Below, one piece after another: positions 47,545-56,216 of a stretch of DNA of 56,216 nucleotides. How positions within the stretch are numbered: position 1 is the stretch's first letter; the number at the start of each line of letters is the position of its first letter. The notes beneath the pieces were generated by a model. That model was given only the letters and a program-made list of their open reading frames with translations. It ran no database searches and was not told the origin of the DNA. Source of the stretch: Streptomyces flavidovirens DSM 40150. Its GTDB lineage: Bacteria; Actinomycetota; Actinomycetes; Streptomycetales; Streptomycetaceae. The stretch spans positions 1-56,216 of the forward strand of contig NZ_AUBE01000034.1 of assembly GCF_000429085.1 (NCBI RefSeq). The letters are read 5' to 3'. Made by a program: the position numbers and the translations under genes.

Positions 47545-48444
47545 CTAGGACCAGCTCATGCCGGTGAGGCGTTCGTACGCCTCCACGTACTTCGCCCGGG
47601 TCGCGTCGACGATCTCCTGCGGGAGCGGGGGCGGCGGCAGCTCCGCCGTGCGGTCCCAGCCGGAGGCGGGCGAGGTCAGCCAGTCGCGGACGTACTGCTT
47701 GTCGTACGACGGCTGGGCGTGGCCGGGCTCCCAGGTGGCCGCGGGCCAGAAACGGGAGGAGTCCGGGGTCAGCACCTCGTCGGCGAGAACCAGCCGGTCG
47801 CCGTCGAAGCCGAACTCGAACTTCGTGTCGGCGAGGATGATGCCCCGGTCGCGGGCGATGTCACGGGCCCGGTTGTAGATGGCGAGGGTCATCTGGCGCA
47901 GGTGGGCGGCGGTCTCGGCCCCGACCTGGCGGGCCACTTCCTCGTAGCTGACGTTCTCGTCGTGGTCGCCGACGGCCGCTTTGGTGGCAGGGGTGAAGAT
48001 CGGCGCCGGGAGTTCCGAGCCGTCGGTCAGGCCCTCGGGGAGGGCGAGGCCGCAGACGGTGCGCGATTCCCTGTACTCGGTGAGGCCCGAGCCGGTGAGG
48101 TAGCCGCGGGCCACGCACTCGACCGGGACCATGTGCAGGGACTTGCAGATGAGCGTACGGCCGGCCCAGTCGGCCGGGGCGCCCTCGGGCACGTCGGTGG
48201 AGACCACGTGGTTCGGGGCGAGGTCCGCGAGCTGGTCGAACCACCAGAGCGAGAGCTGGGTCAGGACCCGGCCCTTGTCGGGGATCTCTGTGGGCAGCAC
48301 CCAGTCGTACGCGGACATGCGGTCGCTCGCGACCATCACGAGGTCGCCGGCCTCGTTCTGGTAGAGGTCACGCACCTTGCCCGTGTGGAGGTGGGTCAGG
48401 CCCGGCAGCTGGAGCGGCTCGGGCTTTTCTACGAATCCGGACAC
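47545..48444 (-). CDS. purC: SAICAR synthetase
   Basis: 299 residues, GTG with GGAGG 4 nt upstream. PurC landmarks: HTGKVRDLYQNEAGDLVMVASDRMSAYDWVL, GSGLTEY, IILADTKFEFGFD and LADEVLTPDSSRFW. Converts CAIR plus aspartate to SAICAR. Monocistronic, facing the tRNA-Gly and kinase unit. The frame is open far upstream through the next gene but has no other supported start. Confidence 0.97.
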   Translation of the reverse strand: MSGFVEKPEPLQLPGLTHLHTGKVRDLYQNEAGDLVMVASDRMSAYDWVLPTEIPDKGRVLTQLSLWWFDQLADLAPNHVVSTDVPEGAPADWAGRTLICKSLHMVPVECVARGYLTGSGLTEYRESRTVCGLALPEGLTDGSELPAPIFTPATKAAVGDHDENVSYEEVARQVGAETAAHLRQMTLAIYNRARDIARDRGIILADTKFEFGFDGDRLVLADEVLTPDSSRFWPAATWEPGHAQPSYDKQYVRDWLTSPASGWDRTAELPPPPLPQEIVDATRAKYVEAYERLTGMSWS

Positions 48445-48584
48445 GGTTCCTCCGCGTAGGTTGATCCAGGAGCGCTTCTGATTCTCCCGTATGCGGGGCT
48501 TGGGTGTGGGGGCGGGGGGCGTGGGGGGCGGTGTCCTGGCGGTTTGCCGGCGGTGCGGCGGGCGTGCGTCGGCGGTGTTTTTTC

Positions 48585-50075
48585 TCAGTCGCGTTTGCAG
48601 ATGCGGTCCAGGAGGTTCGCCGTCGCGCGTTGGATGCGTGGGTCCACGTGGCCGGGGCGGTCCAGGGCCGGGGACCAGGCGAAGGTGCCCGAGGCGAAGA
48701 CCAGGGCGCCGCTGGGCGCCCGGTAGAGGGACGTCTCCTGGTGGCGCAGGGCGCCGTCGCCGTCCCGGTAGGGGGAGTGGGCCAACAGGATGCGGCCCTG
48801 GTGCTCGGGCAGGGCCGTACGGGGAAAGTAACGGTCCGCCTCGCCCGCGACCAGGCCCTCGATCTCGTCGTTCTCGTACGCACCGGTCGAGTCCCAGAGC
48901 CAGTGGTCCGCGTTGCGTACGACCAGGGGGCTCGGCTCCGGGACCCTTCCGGCGTACTGGATGCCCATCAGCTGCTGCTCCGGGCGGTCGATCTCGCGCC
49001 AGAGGGCGGCTTTGCCGGGAGCTCTGCGTTTGCGGCAGGTGAGGAGGCGGTCCGCTGTGCCGGAGGCGGAGGGGGCGAGCTCCACTTGCCAGTACATGGT
49101 GTTGGCCGAGAGGAAGACGAGCGACGTGCCGGCCTCGCGCGCCAGCTCCGTGGTGCGCCGCATGGGGGCCGACCAGTACTCGTCGTGGCCCGGGAACACC
49201 AGGCCTCGGTAGCGCGTCGGGTCGACGCGGCCCGCGTGCAGATCGCGGGCGTCCGCGTAGGCGAGGTCGTAGCCGTAGCGCTCGGCCCAGCGGATGAAGT
49301 CGTACGCGTGCCCCACGTGGAGGGGGAGGCCCGCACCTGCGTACGGGCGGTCGAAGGAGACCGTGGTGGCCGCGTCTTCTTCGCCCAGGAGACGGCCCAT
49401 GCTGTCCCACGCGTGGTAGAGGCTGGCGCCCGTGCGGCCGTCCTCCGGGTAGAGGTTGTACGCCTGCCAGGTGATGTCCGGCAGGAGGAGGAGCAGGTCG
49501 GCGGGGTGGCTGTCGCGGACCGTGAAGGGGATGTGGGAGCGGTAGCCGTCGGCGGTGGTCAGCACGGCGACGTACGCCCCGACGTTCCACAGATCCGGGA
49601 TCTGGAGGCGCCAGGAGAGCCACCAGTGGTGGCAGGAGACGGTGCGGTCGGCGGCGAGCGGGGCCGGCTGGACGATGCCGGCCAGGCGGGGGCTGGTGGT
49701 GATCTTCGCCGCGCCGTCGCCGCCGTAGTGGCCGATGCGGTAGATGTCCACGGAGAACTGCTGGGGCGGGTCCACGGTGATGTGGAAGTCGATCGCCTCG
49801 CCGGGGGCGGCGGCGCCGGGGGACGCGAAGCCCTTGATCTGCTGGCGTACGTCGTCGGCGTTGCGGGGGCCGCCGGTGGGGGCGGAGCGGGGCTGCGGGA
49901 GCTTGACCCCGGTGACGGGGTCGACGTGCTCGGCGTACCAGGGGATCACCTGGCCGCTGTCCCCGAAGTAGTGCTCGCCGCCGCGCAGCCAGGGCAGGGG
50001 GCCCTGGCCGAAGGGATCGGAAACGGCGTGCGCCAGGGCGCCCGATTCCCAGCGTCGGATGAACTCGTCCCCCAT
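48585..50075 (-). CDS. N,N-dimethylformamidase beta-subunit-like protein
   Basis: 496 residues, ATG with GGGAGG about 8 nt upstream. The sequence matches the family related to the large subunit of dimethylformamidase: QFSVDIYRIGHYGGDGA (beta-sandwich), LLLLPDITWQAYNLY, then a glutaminase-like domain with GLPLHVGHAYDFIRWAERYGYD and YRGLVFPGHDEYWSAPMR. No signal peptide. The true enzyme is an iron-dependent amidohydrolase with a small alpha subunit, which is not next to it here, so the real substrate is uncertain. Confidence 0.8.
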   Translation of the reverse strand: MGDEFIRRWESGALAHAVSDPFGQGPLPWLRGGEHYFGDSGQVIPWYAEHVDPVTGVKLPQPRSAPTGGPRNADDVRQQIKGFASPGAAAPGEAIDFHITVDPPQQFSVDIYRIGHYGGDGAAKITTSPRLAGIVQPAPLAADRTVSCHHWWLSWRLQIPDLWNVGAYVAVLTTADGYRSHIPFTVRDSHPADLLLLLPDITWQAYNLYPEDGRTGASLYHAWDSMGRLLGEEDAATTVSFDRPYAGAGLPLHVGHAYDFIRWAERYGYDLAYADARDLHAGRVDPTRYRGLVFPGHDEYWSAPMRRTTELAREAGTSLVFLSANTMYWQVELAPSASGTADRLLTCRKRRAPGKAALWREIDRPEQQLMGIQYAGRVPEPSPLVVRNADHWLWDSTGAYENDEIEGLVAGEADRYFPRTALPEHQGRILLAHSPYRDGDGALRHQETSLYRAPSGALVFASGTFAWSPALDRPGHVDPRIQRATANLLDRICKRD

Positions 50076-50373
50076 GCCGCTTCCCTCCCTCTAGCCCCCG
50101 AGACAACTGTGGTGCGTCACTTGTCAGCTACTTGCCTCCAGCACATCACATAACGCACGCACTCCGTCACCGTTCGTCGCTAATTGACGTTAACGGAACC
50201 TCAGTCTCCGGTAAGCGGGGAGCGTGGTAGAGGCGTTTCCCAGCGGCGTTTCCCAGGCGTTTCCCAGGGGCGTTGCGTCTTGTGTGCGGGGGCGTTGGGG
50301 TCGGGGCCGAGCCGGGGCGTTTCCTCGGGCGCCGAACGTTCGGGTACTTCGCAGGACGGCGAAGCGACGTGGG
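50076..50373. other. Intergenic region with three GGCGTTTCCCAG copies
   Basis: 298 bp. Three near-contiguous copies of GGCGTTTCCCAG lie at about 50230, 50243 and 50254. A TTGACG with a GTTAAC palindrome lies near 50185, probably in the promoter of the amidohydrolase-like gene. No ORF. Confidence 0.55.
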
Positions 50374-52065
50374 TCACACCAGGCGGACCGTCTTTTCCGG
50401 GCGTACTCCTACCGAGGCCAGCCAGGAGCGCAGTGGTGCCGCGTCGCCGTCTTCCACCAGGCTCAGGACCCGGGTGCCCAGGTCCGCGCGGCGTTCGCCG
50501 TCGACCAGGAGTGCGGGGCCGTCCAGCCAGTCCAGGCCCGGGGCGGCGCCCGCCGTGTCGACGGCGGCGCAGCAGACCATCGCGGTGACGTGGTCGGCGA
50601 GCAGATCACGGCCCGTCCTCGGCGGCTGGAGCGGGAAGAGCGGGAGCGGGTCGGTGTCCCAGGGATCGTCGCCTTCTCCCAGGCCGAGTGGCGCCGGCGG
50701 CGGAGCGGCTGCCTCCTCGCGGGCCACCTCTGCCCCGATGGCGGCGGCGAGCGTCTCCGCTGCCGGGTTGAGGGCGTCGGACGTGGCGGGCGGGCGGTCC
50801 CCGTTCGGAGGGGGGGCCGAGGCGGTCGACAGGTGGTCCATCACCCGGATGAGGGTCGGAGCCGCGGGGGCCGAGGCACGGCGTACGCCCATGGTGTCCA
50901 GGACTCGGTGCAGCCGGGCGGCGTCGGTGCGCCACTTGCGGTCCACGACCTCTTCCGGGTACTGCTGCCAGTCCACCGGCGACCAGTCCGGGCCCGGCTC
51001 GGCGGGGCCGCCGTGGAAGAGGCGGGCGGCGAGGAGCGAGGTGGCCTCGTCCACCGAGCCCGGTTCTTCGAGCAGGTCGCACGCCGGGCGCTCGCCCAGG
51101 CGGGAGGCGAAACCGTCCGCCAGACGGTCGCGGCGCGAGAGTTCGGTGAGGGCGGAGACCACGCCCGCGTCGAGACGGGACGGCCAGCGGCCCATGCGCC
51201 AGGCGGGCAGCGCGACCCGGGTCAGGAGCCGGTCCCAGCCCGCGTACGCCAGGCCCACCTGCTCCTGGGCGACGATCCGCAGGCCGTAGTCGACGGTCTG
51301 CGCGCGCTCCGAAGCGGCCGTGGCGACGCCCCGCTCCATCTCGGCGGCATGCAGCCTGCAGCCGCGCAGGAGGAGCTTGGAGACCCAGCCGACGAAGCGG
51401 AGGGGGATCCGGCGCAGTGGTCCCTGGTCCGGGGCGGCCGCGACGGCGACCGCTGCGTCCAGGCCGCGTACGAAGCGGCGGGCGGCGGCTATGTCGGGGT
51501 GAGCGGAGGGACCCGTACCGGCGACGACCGGGGCGAGCACCGCCCGCAGCTCGGCCACCCGCATCCACCACAGGAACGGCGACCCGATGACCAGCACCGG
51601 TGATGCCGTGGACCTGCGGCGTCCGGGGGCGCCCGGTATGGACGCCGAAGCCGGATGCGTACGGTCCTCCAGCCAGCTGTCACAGTCCGGCGTGAGCGCT
51701 ATCGCGGACGGCGCCGGCACCTCCAGCCGGTCCGCCAGGTCGCGCACGAGCCGGTAGAGATCCGGTGCGGAGTGCTCGGCGACCTCCACCGTCGGGGTGG
51801 TGGCGGGCCTTGCCCGTACGATCACGGCCCCTACGGCGACGGCCGCCAGCAGGGCCACGACCGCCGCGCCGGTCATCACCCAGCGCGCGGCGTCCCAGGC
51901 CCCGCCCACCACGTGGCCCGTCGCGCCGCCCACCAGCAGGACGACGGCGACGGCCGCGGGCAGCAGGGCGACGGCCAGCGCCGTGCTGCGGACACGCAAC
52001 ACAGCGAGAGCCCTGGAACGCGCGGACTGCGCGCCCCTCTCCACACCCATACCGGTACCGGACAC
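50374..52065 (-). CDS. Membrane protein resembling M48 peptidase, catalytic motif lost
   Basis: 563 residues, GTG start. Two membrane helices (about 28-48 and 62-84). A region with M48 (HtpX-like) layout follows: VLVIGSPFLWWMRVAELRAVLA at about 157-178, then PVVAG exactly where active enzymes have HELGH, so the zinc site is missing. A later RLHAAEMERGVATAA aligns with the E-x-x-x-D helix of M48 proteins (inference from pattern, not alignment). The C-terminal half is Pro-rich and of unknown fold. Probably a pseudo-protease; otherwise a conserved Streptomyces membrane protein. Confidence 0.65.
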   Translation of the reverse strand: MSGTGMGVERGAQSARSRALAVLRVRSTALAVALLPAAVAVVLLVGGATGHVVGGAWDAARWVMTGAAVVALLAAVAVGAVIVRARPATTPTVEVAEHSAPDLYRLVRDLADRLEVPAPSAIALTPDCDSWLEDRTHPASASIPGAPGRRRSTASPVLVIGSPFLWWMRVAELRAVLAPVVAGTGPSAHPDIAAARRFVRGLDAAVAVAAAPDQGPLRRIPLRFVGWVSKLLLRGCRLHAAEMERGVATAASERAQTVDYGLRIVAQEQVGLAYAGWDRLLTRVALPAWRMGRWPSRLDAGVVSALTELSRRDRLADGFASRLGERPACDLLEEPGSVDEATSLLAARLFHGGPAEPGPDWSPVDWQQYPEEVVDRKWRTDAARLHRVLDTMGVRRASAPAAPTLIRVMDHLSTASAPPPNGDRPPATSDALNPAAETLAAAIGAEVAREEAAAPPPAPLGLGEGDDPWDTDPLPLFPLQPPRTGRDLLADHVTAMVCCAAVDTAGAAPGLDWLDGPALLVDGERRADLGTRVLSLVEDGDAAPLRSWLASVGVRPEKTVRLV

Positions 52066-52295
52066 GGCCGGACGTCACCCCCTTCGCCCTGCGACGGCTT
52101 TGCTCACTCCCCCACTGTGGCACCCGCCACTGACATCGCAATGTCGGTGGGCCAAGTGCCGGAATGCTTGCGCCGCACCCTAGTTGGGGGTGGGGCAGCC
52201 GTCAGCCGGATAGCCCAGCGGTCACTCGATGGAATGGCTTTGGGGAAAGCTGCTGACGCCGTCGGGCGTGGGAAGCGGGTGGGAGGCGGGTGGGA

Positions 52296-53549
52296 TCAGG
52301 CCCCGGACGCCGCCTTTTCGGCGATGTCCGTGCGGTACTGGGAGCCGTCGAGACGGATCCGGGAGACGGCTGTGTACGCGCGCTCGCGGGCCTGGGTGAG
52401 GTCCTTGCCGGTCGCCGTCACCGACAGCACCCGGCCGCCGGCGCTCACGACGGCGTCGCCTTCGCGCCGGGTCCCGGCGTGCAGTACGTACGCGTGGGGC
52501 GCGTCCTGGGCGGCGACCTCGTCGAGACCCTCGATCGGGTCACCGGTGCGCGGCGTGCCGGGGTAGTTGTGCGAGGCGATGACGACCGTCACGGCAGCGT
52601 CGTCGCGCCAGGTCAGCGGCGGTTCGACGTCGAGAGTGCCGTTGGCGGAGTTGAGGAGCACGCTCGCCAGCGGAGTCTTGAGGCGGGCCAGGACCACCTG
52701 GGTCTCCGGGTCGCCGAAACGGGCGTTGAACTCGATGACCCGTACACCGCGCGAAGTGATCGCCAGACCCGCGTACAGCAGCCCGGAGAACGGCGTGCCG
52801 CGGCGGCGCAGCTCGTCGACGGTCGGCTGGAGCACGGTCGCCATGACCTCGTCGACCAGCTTGGGGTCGGCCCACGGGAGCGGGGAGTACGCGCCCATGC
52901 CGCCGGTGTTGGGGCCCTCGTCGCCGTCGAGCGCGCGCTTGAAGTCCTGCGCGGGCTGGAGCGGGAGGACGGTCACACCGTCGGTGATCGCGAAGAGGGA
53001 AACCTCGGGGCCGTCGAGGAACTCCTCGATGACCACGCGGTCGCAGGCCAGCGCGTGCTCGCGGGCCGCCTGGAGGTCGTCGGTGACGACGACGCCCTTG
53101 CCCGCTGCGAGGCCGTCGTCCTTGACGACGTACGGCGCCCCGAAGGCGTCCAGCGCCGTGTCGATCTCTTCGGGGGTGGTGCAGACATAGCTGCGGGCGG
53201 TCGGGACGTTCGCCGAGGCCATCACGTCCTTGGCGAAGGCCTTGGAGCCCTCCAGCAGGGCGGCCTCCCCGGACGGGCCGAAGCAGGGGATCCCGGCCGC
53301 CCGCACGGCGTCGGCGACGCCCGCGACGAGCGGCGCCTCCGGGCCGACGACGACGAGTCCGGCACCGAGCTCGCCGGCGAGCCTCGCCACGGCGGCGCCG
53401 TCGAGGGCGTCAACCGGGTGCAGCTCGGCCACCTCGGCGATGCCGGCGTTGCCGGGGGCGCAGTACAGCGCGGTGACGTCGGGATCGAGGGACAGAGAGC
53501 GGCACAGGGCGTGTTCGCGGGCGCCGCCGCCGATGACGAGGACCTTCAC
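52296..53549 (-). CDS. purD: Phosphoribosylamine-glycine ligase
   Basis: 417 residues from the GTG at 53549. ATP-grasp enzyme: VLVIGGGAREHAL at the N-terminus, FGPSGEAALLEGSKAFAKDVM, VVKDDGLAAGKGVVV, GPNTGGMGAYSPLP and EFNARFGDPETQ. Second step of purine synthesis, making GAR. No Shine-Dalgarno; TAGGCT (53557-53562) lies 7 nt before the GTG, as for a leaderless transcript. It lies 58 nt downstream of dnaX on the same strand. Confidence 0.96.
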   Translation of the reverse strand: MKVLVIGGGAREHALCRSLSLDPDVTALYCAPGNAGIAEVAELHPVDALDGAAVARLAGELGAGLVVVGPEAPLVAGVADAVRAAGIPCFGPSGEAALLEGSKAFAKDVMASANVPTARSYVCTTPEEIDTALDAFGAPYVVKDDGLAAGKGVVVTDDLQAAREHALACDRVVIEEFLDGPEVSLFAITDGVTVLPLQPAQDFKRALDGDEGPNTGGMGAYSPLPWADPKLVDEVMATVLQPTVDELRRRGTPFSGLLYAGLAITSRGVRVIEFNARFGDPETQVVLARLKTPLASVLLNSANGTLDVEPPLTWRDDAAVTVVIASHNYPGTPRTGDPIEGLDEVAAQDAPHAYVLHAGTRREGDAVVSAGGRVLSVTATGKDLTQARERAYTAVSRIRLDGSQYRTDIAEKAASGA

Positions 53550-53607
53550 GGTGTGCAGCCTAGCCCGCGCGCCGCGCTCCCCCCGCCGCGCGCTCCTCCC
53601 GCCCCCG

Positions 53608-55839
53608 CTACTCGTTCGTGAACTCCTCGACGACCGTCGCACCCAGCTCCCGCACGATCAGGTCGTGGCCGGAGAGCGCCGAGTCGACGAGGTCGGGGTC
53701 GTCTTCCGCCGGTACGTCGTCCTCAATCGCCATGGGCGGGGGTGCCGGTGCGGGCGGCGGCGTCGGCTCCGCCGCGTAGGAACTGCCCGCTGAGGCCTCG
53801 GGTGCCGGGCGCTGCGGGCCGGGAGCCTGCGGCGCGGCGGCGCCTGCCGGGGCGGGCTGGGCCTGCGGGGTGGGCTGGGCGGGGCGCGGAGCCGGGGCCG
53901 GGGCGCGCCCGCCGAAACCGCCACCGCCCGCGCCGCCACCGCCGAAGCCGCCGCCACCGGGTGGCTGTGCGCCACCGCCGCCTCCTCCGCCGCCGGACGG
54001 GTCGACAACCGACTCGATCTTCCACTGCACGTTGAAGGACTCGGCCAGTGCCTGCTTCAGCACTTCTTCGCTGCCGCTGCTCGCGAAGTTGTCCCGCGCA
54101 CCGGCGTTGATGAAGGCGATCTGGAGCGTGGTGCCGTCGAAGCCGCTGACCTGGGCGTTCTGGCTGAGCAGGATCCAGGTGAAGCGCCGTCGGTTCTTGA
54201 CGGCCTCCAGGATGCCGGGCCACATGTTCTGTACCTGTACGGCGCCCTGCGCGGCCGGCTGGGAGACGGCGGGCGCGGGCGGCGCTGCTGCGGCAGGGGC
54301 CGCCGCCGGCGGCGCCGCGACGGGCGCGGGCTGCGGCTCGGGCCGGCCCTGGCCAGGAGCGGAGGCGGTGGGCCACCCACCGGGCCGGCGCCCCCCGGCG
54401 TCCTGTCCGGCTCCGGCTCCGGCACCCGTACCGGAGCCCGGCCAGGCACCGGGACGCTGGCCGCCCTCGCCGGCAGCGGGAGCAGCCACAGGGGCCGCCG
54501 CGGCAGCTACGGGTGCGGGCATCACAGGAGCGGGGGCGGGAGCAGGAGCGGGGGCAGGACCGGGGCTAGCCGCAGCCACTCCCCCAGGAGCCCCATGCGC
54601 CTCGGGCCCCGGTACGTACCCCATAGCCGGACCGGGAGCTGCGGCCGCGGCCATGAACGCACCGCCACCACCGCCACCGCCACCATTGCGCTCCAGGCGG
54701 TCCAGGCGCGCCTGGAACGAACGCTCGTCGTCGAAAGCGGCCGGCAGCAGCACCCGGGCGCAGATCAGCTCCAGCTGGAGCCGCGGCGATGTCGCCCCCC
54801 GCATCTCGGTGAGCCCCGTGTTGACCAGGTCGGCGGCGCGGCTCAGCTCCGCCGCGCCGAACACGGAGGCCTGGGCCTGCATCCGCTCCACCACATCGGC
54901 GGGCGCGTCAATCAGACCTTTCTCGCGGGCGTCGGGAACGGCGGCCAGGATCACCAGGTCCCGCAGCCGCTCCAGCAGGTCGGCCACGAACCGGCGGGGA
55001 TCGTTCCCGCCCTCGATGACCTGGTCGACGACCTCGAACGCGGCCGCCCCGTCGCCCGCCGCAAAGGCGTCCACGACCGAGTCGAGCAGCGAGCTCTCGG
55101 TGTACCCGAGCAGTGCGGTCGCCATGGCATATGTCACACCGTCGTCGGCCGCGCCGGCGAGCAACTGGTCCATGACGGACATCGAGTCACGCACGGACCC
55201 GGCTCCGGACCGTACGACGAGCGGAAGCACTCCGTCCTCGACCGGGATGCCCTCCTTGCCGCACACCTCACCGAGGTATTCGCACAGCGTCCCCGGAGGC
55301 ACCAGGCGGAACGGGTAATGGTGCGTACGCGACCGAATGGTGCCGATGACCTTCTCGGGCTCGGTCGTCGCGAAGATGAACTTGAGATGCTCCGGGGGCT
55401 CCTCGACCACCTTCAGCAGGGCGTTGAAGCCCGCCGGGGTGACCATGTGCGCCTCGTCGATGATGTAAATCTTGTAGCGACTGCTGGCGGGCCCGAAGAA
55501 TGCCTTTTCCCGCAGGTCACGGGCGTCGTCCACGCCACCGTGCGAAGCGGCGTCGATCTCGATGACGTCGATGGACCCCCGGCCGTTCCTGGCCAGGTCG
55601 ACGCAGGACTGACACGCACCGCAGGGGTTCGGCGTGGGGCCCTGCTCGCAGTTCAGACAGCGGGCGAGGATGCGGGCGCTGGTCGTCTTTCCACAGCCCC
55701 GCGGCCCGCTGAACAGGTACGCGTGGTTGACCCGGTTGTTACGCAGGGCCTGCTGCAACGGGGCAGTGACATGCTCCTGCCCGATGACCTCGGCGAACGA
55801 CTCGGGACGGTAGCGGCGGTAGAGCGCAAGGGACGACAC
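53608..55839 (-). CDS. dnaX: DNA polymerase III subunits gamma and tau
   Basis: 743 residues from the GTG at 55839. Clamp-loader AAA+ core: ALYRRYRPESFAEVIGQEHV, Walker A GPRGCGKTTSA, a Cys-rich zinc module (CLNCEQ, CGACQSC), DEAH, ATTEP and an SRC-like SRTHHY. A Pro/Ala/Gly-rich linker of several hundred residues follows, then a polymerase-binding tau-like domain (MWPGILEAVKNRRRFTWILLSQNAQV). A second Gly/Pro/Ala stretch precedes the acidic end. TAACCT (55847-55852) 7 nt upstream and no Shine-Dalgarno suggest a leaderless mRNA. No obvious frameshift slippery site for a separate gamma was seen. Confidence 0.95.
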   Translation of the reverse strand: MSSLALYRRYRPESFAEVIGQEHVTAPLQQALRNNRVNHAYLFSGPRGCGKTTSARILARCLNCEQGPTPNPCGACQSCVDLARNGRGSIDVIEIDAASHGGVDDARDLREKAFFGPASSRYKIYIIDEAHMVTPAGFNALLKVVEEPPEHLKFIFATTEPEKVIGTIRSRTHHYPFRLVPPGTLCEYLGEVCGKEGIPVEDGVLPLVVRSGAGSVRDSMSVMDQLLAGAADDGVTYAMATALLGYTESSLLDSVVDAFAAGDGAAAFEVVDQVIEGGNDPRRFVADLLERLRDLVILAAVPDAREKGLIDAPADVVERMQAQASVFGAAELSRAADLVNTGLTEMRGATSPRLQLELICARVLLPAAFDDERSFQARLDRLERNGGGGGGGGAFMAAAAAPGPAMGYVPGPEAHGAPGGVAAASPGPAPAPAPAPAPVMPAPVAAAAAPVAAPAAGEGGQRPGAWPGSGTGAGAGAGQDAGGRRPGGWPTASAPGQGRPEPQPAPVAAPPAAAPAAAAPPAPAVSQPAAQGAVQVQNMWPGILEAVKNRRRFTWILLSQNAQVSGFDGTTLQIAFINAGARDNFASSGSEEVLKQALAESFNVQWKIESVVDPSGGGGGGGGAQPPGGGGFGGGGAGGGGFGGRAPAPAPRPAQPTPQAQPAPAGAAAPQAPGPQRPAPEASAGSSYAAEPTPPPAPAPPPMAIEDDVPAEDDPDLVDSALSGHDLIVRELGATVVEEFTNE

Positions 55840-55895
55840 GTATACGAGGTTATCGGGACCCACTGACAACCGGCCCCGCCCCAACGCAAGCGCCC

Positions 55896-55980
55896 CCCAC
55901 GCACCCGCCAGAGCTCACTTACCCTTGCTGCCTTCCGGCCCTGGGGGAGTTCGGTGAGATAGCGCCACGTGAGGGGCTGG
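55896..55980 (-). ncRNA. ffs: Signal recognition particle RNA (small 4.5S type)
   Basis: On the minus strand, CTCAC...GTGAG encloses an apical hairpin with the SRP tetraloop region GGGCCGGAAGGCAGCAAGGG, the conserved GGAA loop plus the asymmetric AGCA loop bound by Ffh. The outer helix is CCCCTCACG paired with TGCGTGGGG. A -10 box TAGTGT (55986-55991) places the 5' end near 55980, giving about 85 nt, the Streptomyces size. It lies just upstream of dnaX, the usual place. Confidence 0.92.
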
Positions 55981-56090
55981 CCCCCACACTAGCGGATCGC
56001 CCCCCAGGAAAACGAGCCGGGCCCCGACCACGGGCAACGTCGGCGGAACGCGTTCGCGAGCACTCCTCAACGTCTTGTATTGTTTGCGGC

Positions 56091-56176
56091 GGAGGATTCG
56101 CCTAGTGGCCTAGGGCGCACGCTTGGAAAGCGTGTTGGGGGCAACCCCTCACGAGTTCGAATCTCGTATCCTCCGC
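56091..56176 (+). tRNA. tRNA-Ser (GGA)
   Basis: 86 nt class II tRNA: acceptor GGAGGAT/ATCCTCC, anticodon GGA, long variable arm (TTGGGGGCAACCCC), T-loop TTCGAAT. A TATTGT box at about 56078 is a likely -10. It is divergent from the SRP RNA gene. Confidence 0.95.
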
Positions 56177-56216
56177 ACTCGCCCACCTGGGCAAACGAAG
56201 GGCCCCACCGCTGAGC

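Noticed and set aside
53870..55318. Plus-strand 482-codon frame opposite dnaX
   Set aside because: Antisense shadow of the Pro/Ala-rich linker; no start signal.

Overview
This window is a chromosomal segment of a Streptomyces (Actinobacteria). The evidence is very high G+C with strong third-position G/C bias, many GTG starts, genus-typical genes (bldC, an Lsr2 paralogue, DUF3073, DUF6274, DUF5988, mycothiol-dependent enzyme family), and scattered tRNAs each followed by its own hairpin. From memory, the gene order matches the S. coelicolor core region from about SCO4115 down to dnaX (SCO4067), so most of the window is conserved core rather than an island. No integrase, transposase, rRNA or CRISPR array was seen.

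Layout. 1-7.6 kb: the end of an NPCBM-domain membrane protein, an orphan lasso-cyclase-like asparagine synthase homologue, a divergent sporulation-type regulator with a TTA codon, L-2-hydroxyglutarate oxidase and trmB. 7.7-13 kb: a PrsW-family membrane protease, an M23 cell-wall peptidase behind a c-di-AMP riboswitch, a DUF2332 protein and a SpoIIE/PP2C phosphatase. 13-20.4 kb: initiator tRNA-Met, DUF5988, tRNA-Lys, a DEAD-box helicase with RGG-type tandem repeats, a lipoprotein, a minimal metallopeptidase with two crcB fluoride channel genes, a metallophosphoesterase, and tRNA-Glu, -Asp and -Phe. 20.4-23.5 kb: a ccdA/DsbA-like thiol-redox pair, then about 930 bp of non-coding repeats (six units of about 72 bp), then a small membrane protein. 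23.6-31.9 kb: hrpA, a second tRNA-Asp, DUF6274, bldC, a conserved hypothetical, valine dehydrogenase and DUF3073.

32-56 kb holds the purine genes, all on the minus strand: purF-purM, purS-purQ-purL, purC and purD. Together they encode most of the route from PRPP to SAICAR. Between them lie a sortase-type secreted metalloprotease, a META-domain lipoprotein, a PrmC-like methyltransferase, an Lsr2 paralogue, three glycine tRNA genes, an ABC exporter with its two-component system, a dimethylformamidase-like protein and a degenerate M48-like membrane protein. The window ends with dnaX, the SRP RNA and tRNA-Ser.

The most unusual signal is the tRNA-Gly(UCC) gene at 43361-43432. Its T-loop reads GTGC instead of GTTC, and the D-loop G18 is changed. 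These are the same kinds of change that mark staphylococcal glycine tRNAs dedicated to cell-wall synthesis. Streptomyces also puts one glycine in its peptidoglycan bridge, so a non-ribosomal tRNA is a testable idea. Other points of interest are the orphan lasso-cyclase homologue with an altered ATP loop, the 72-bp tandem array, the pseudo-protease, and a candidate BldD operator upstream of bldC.
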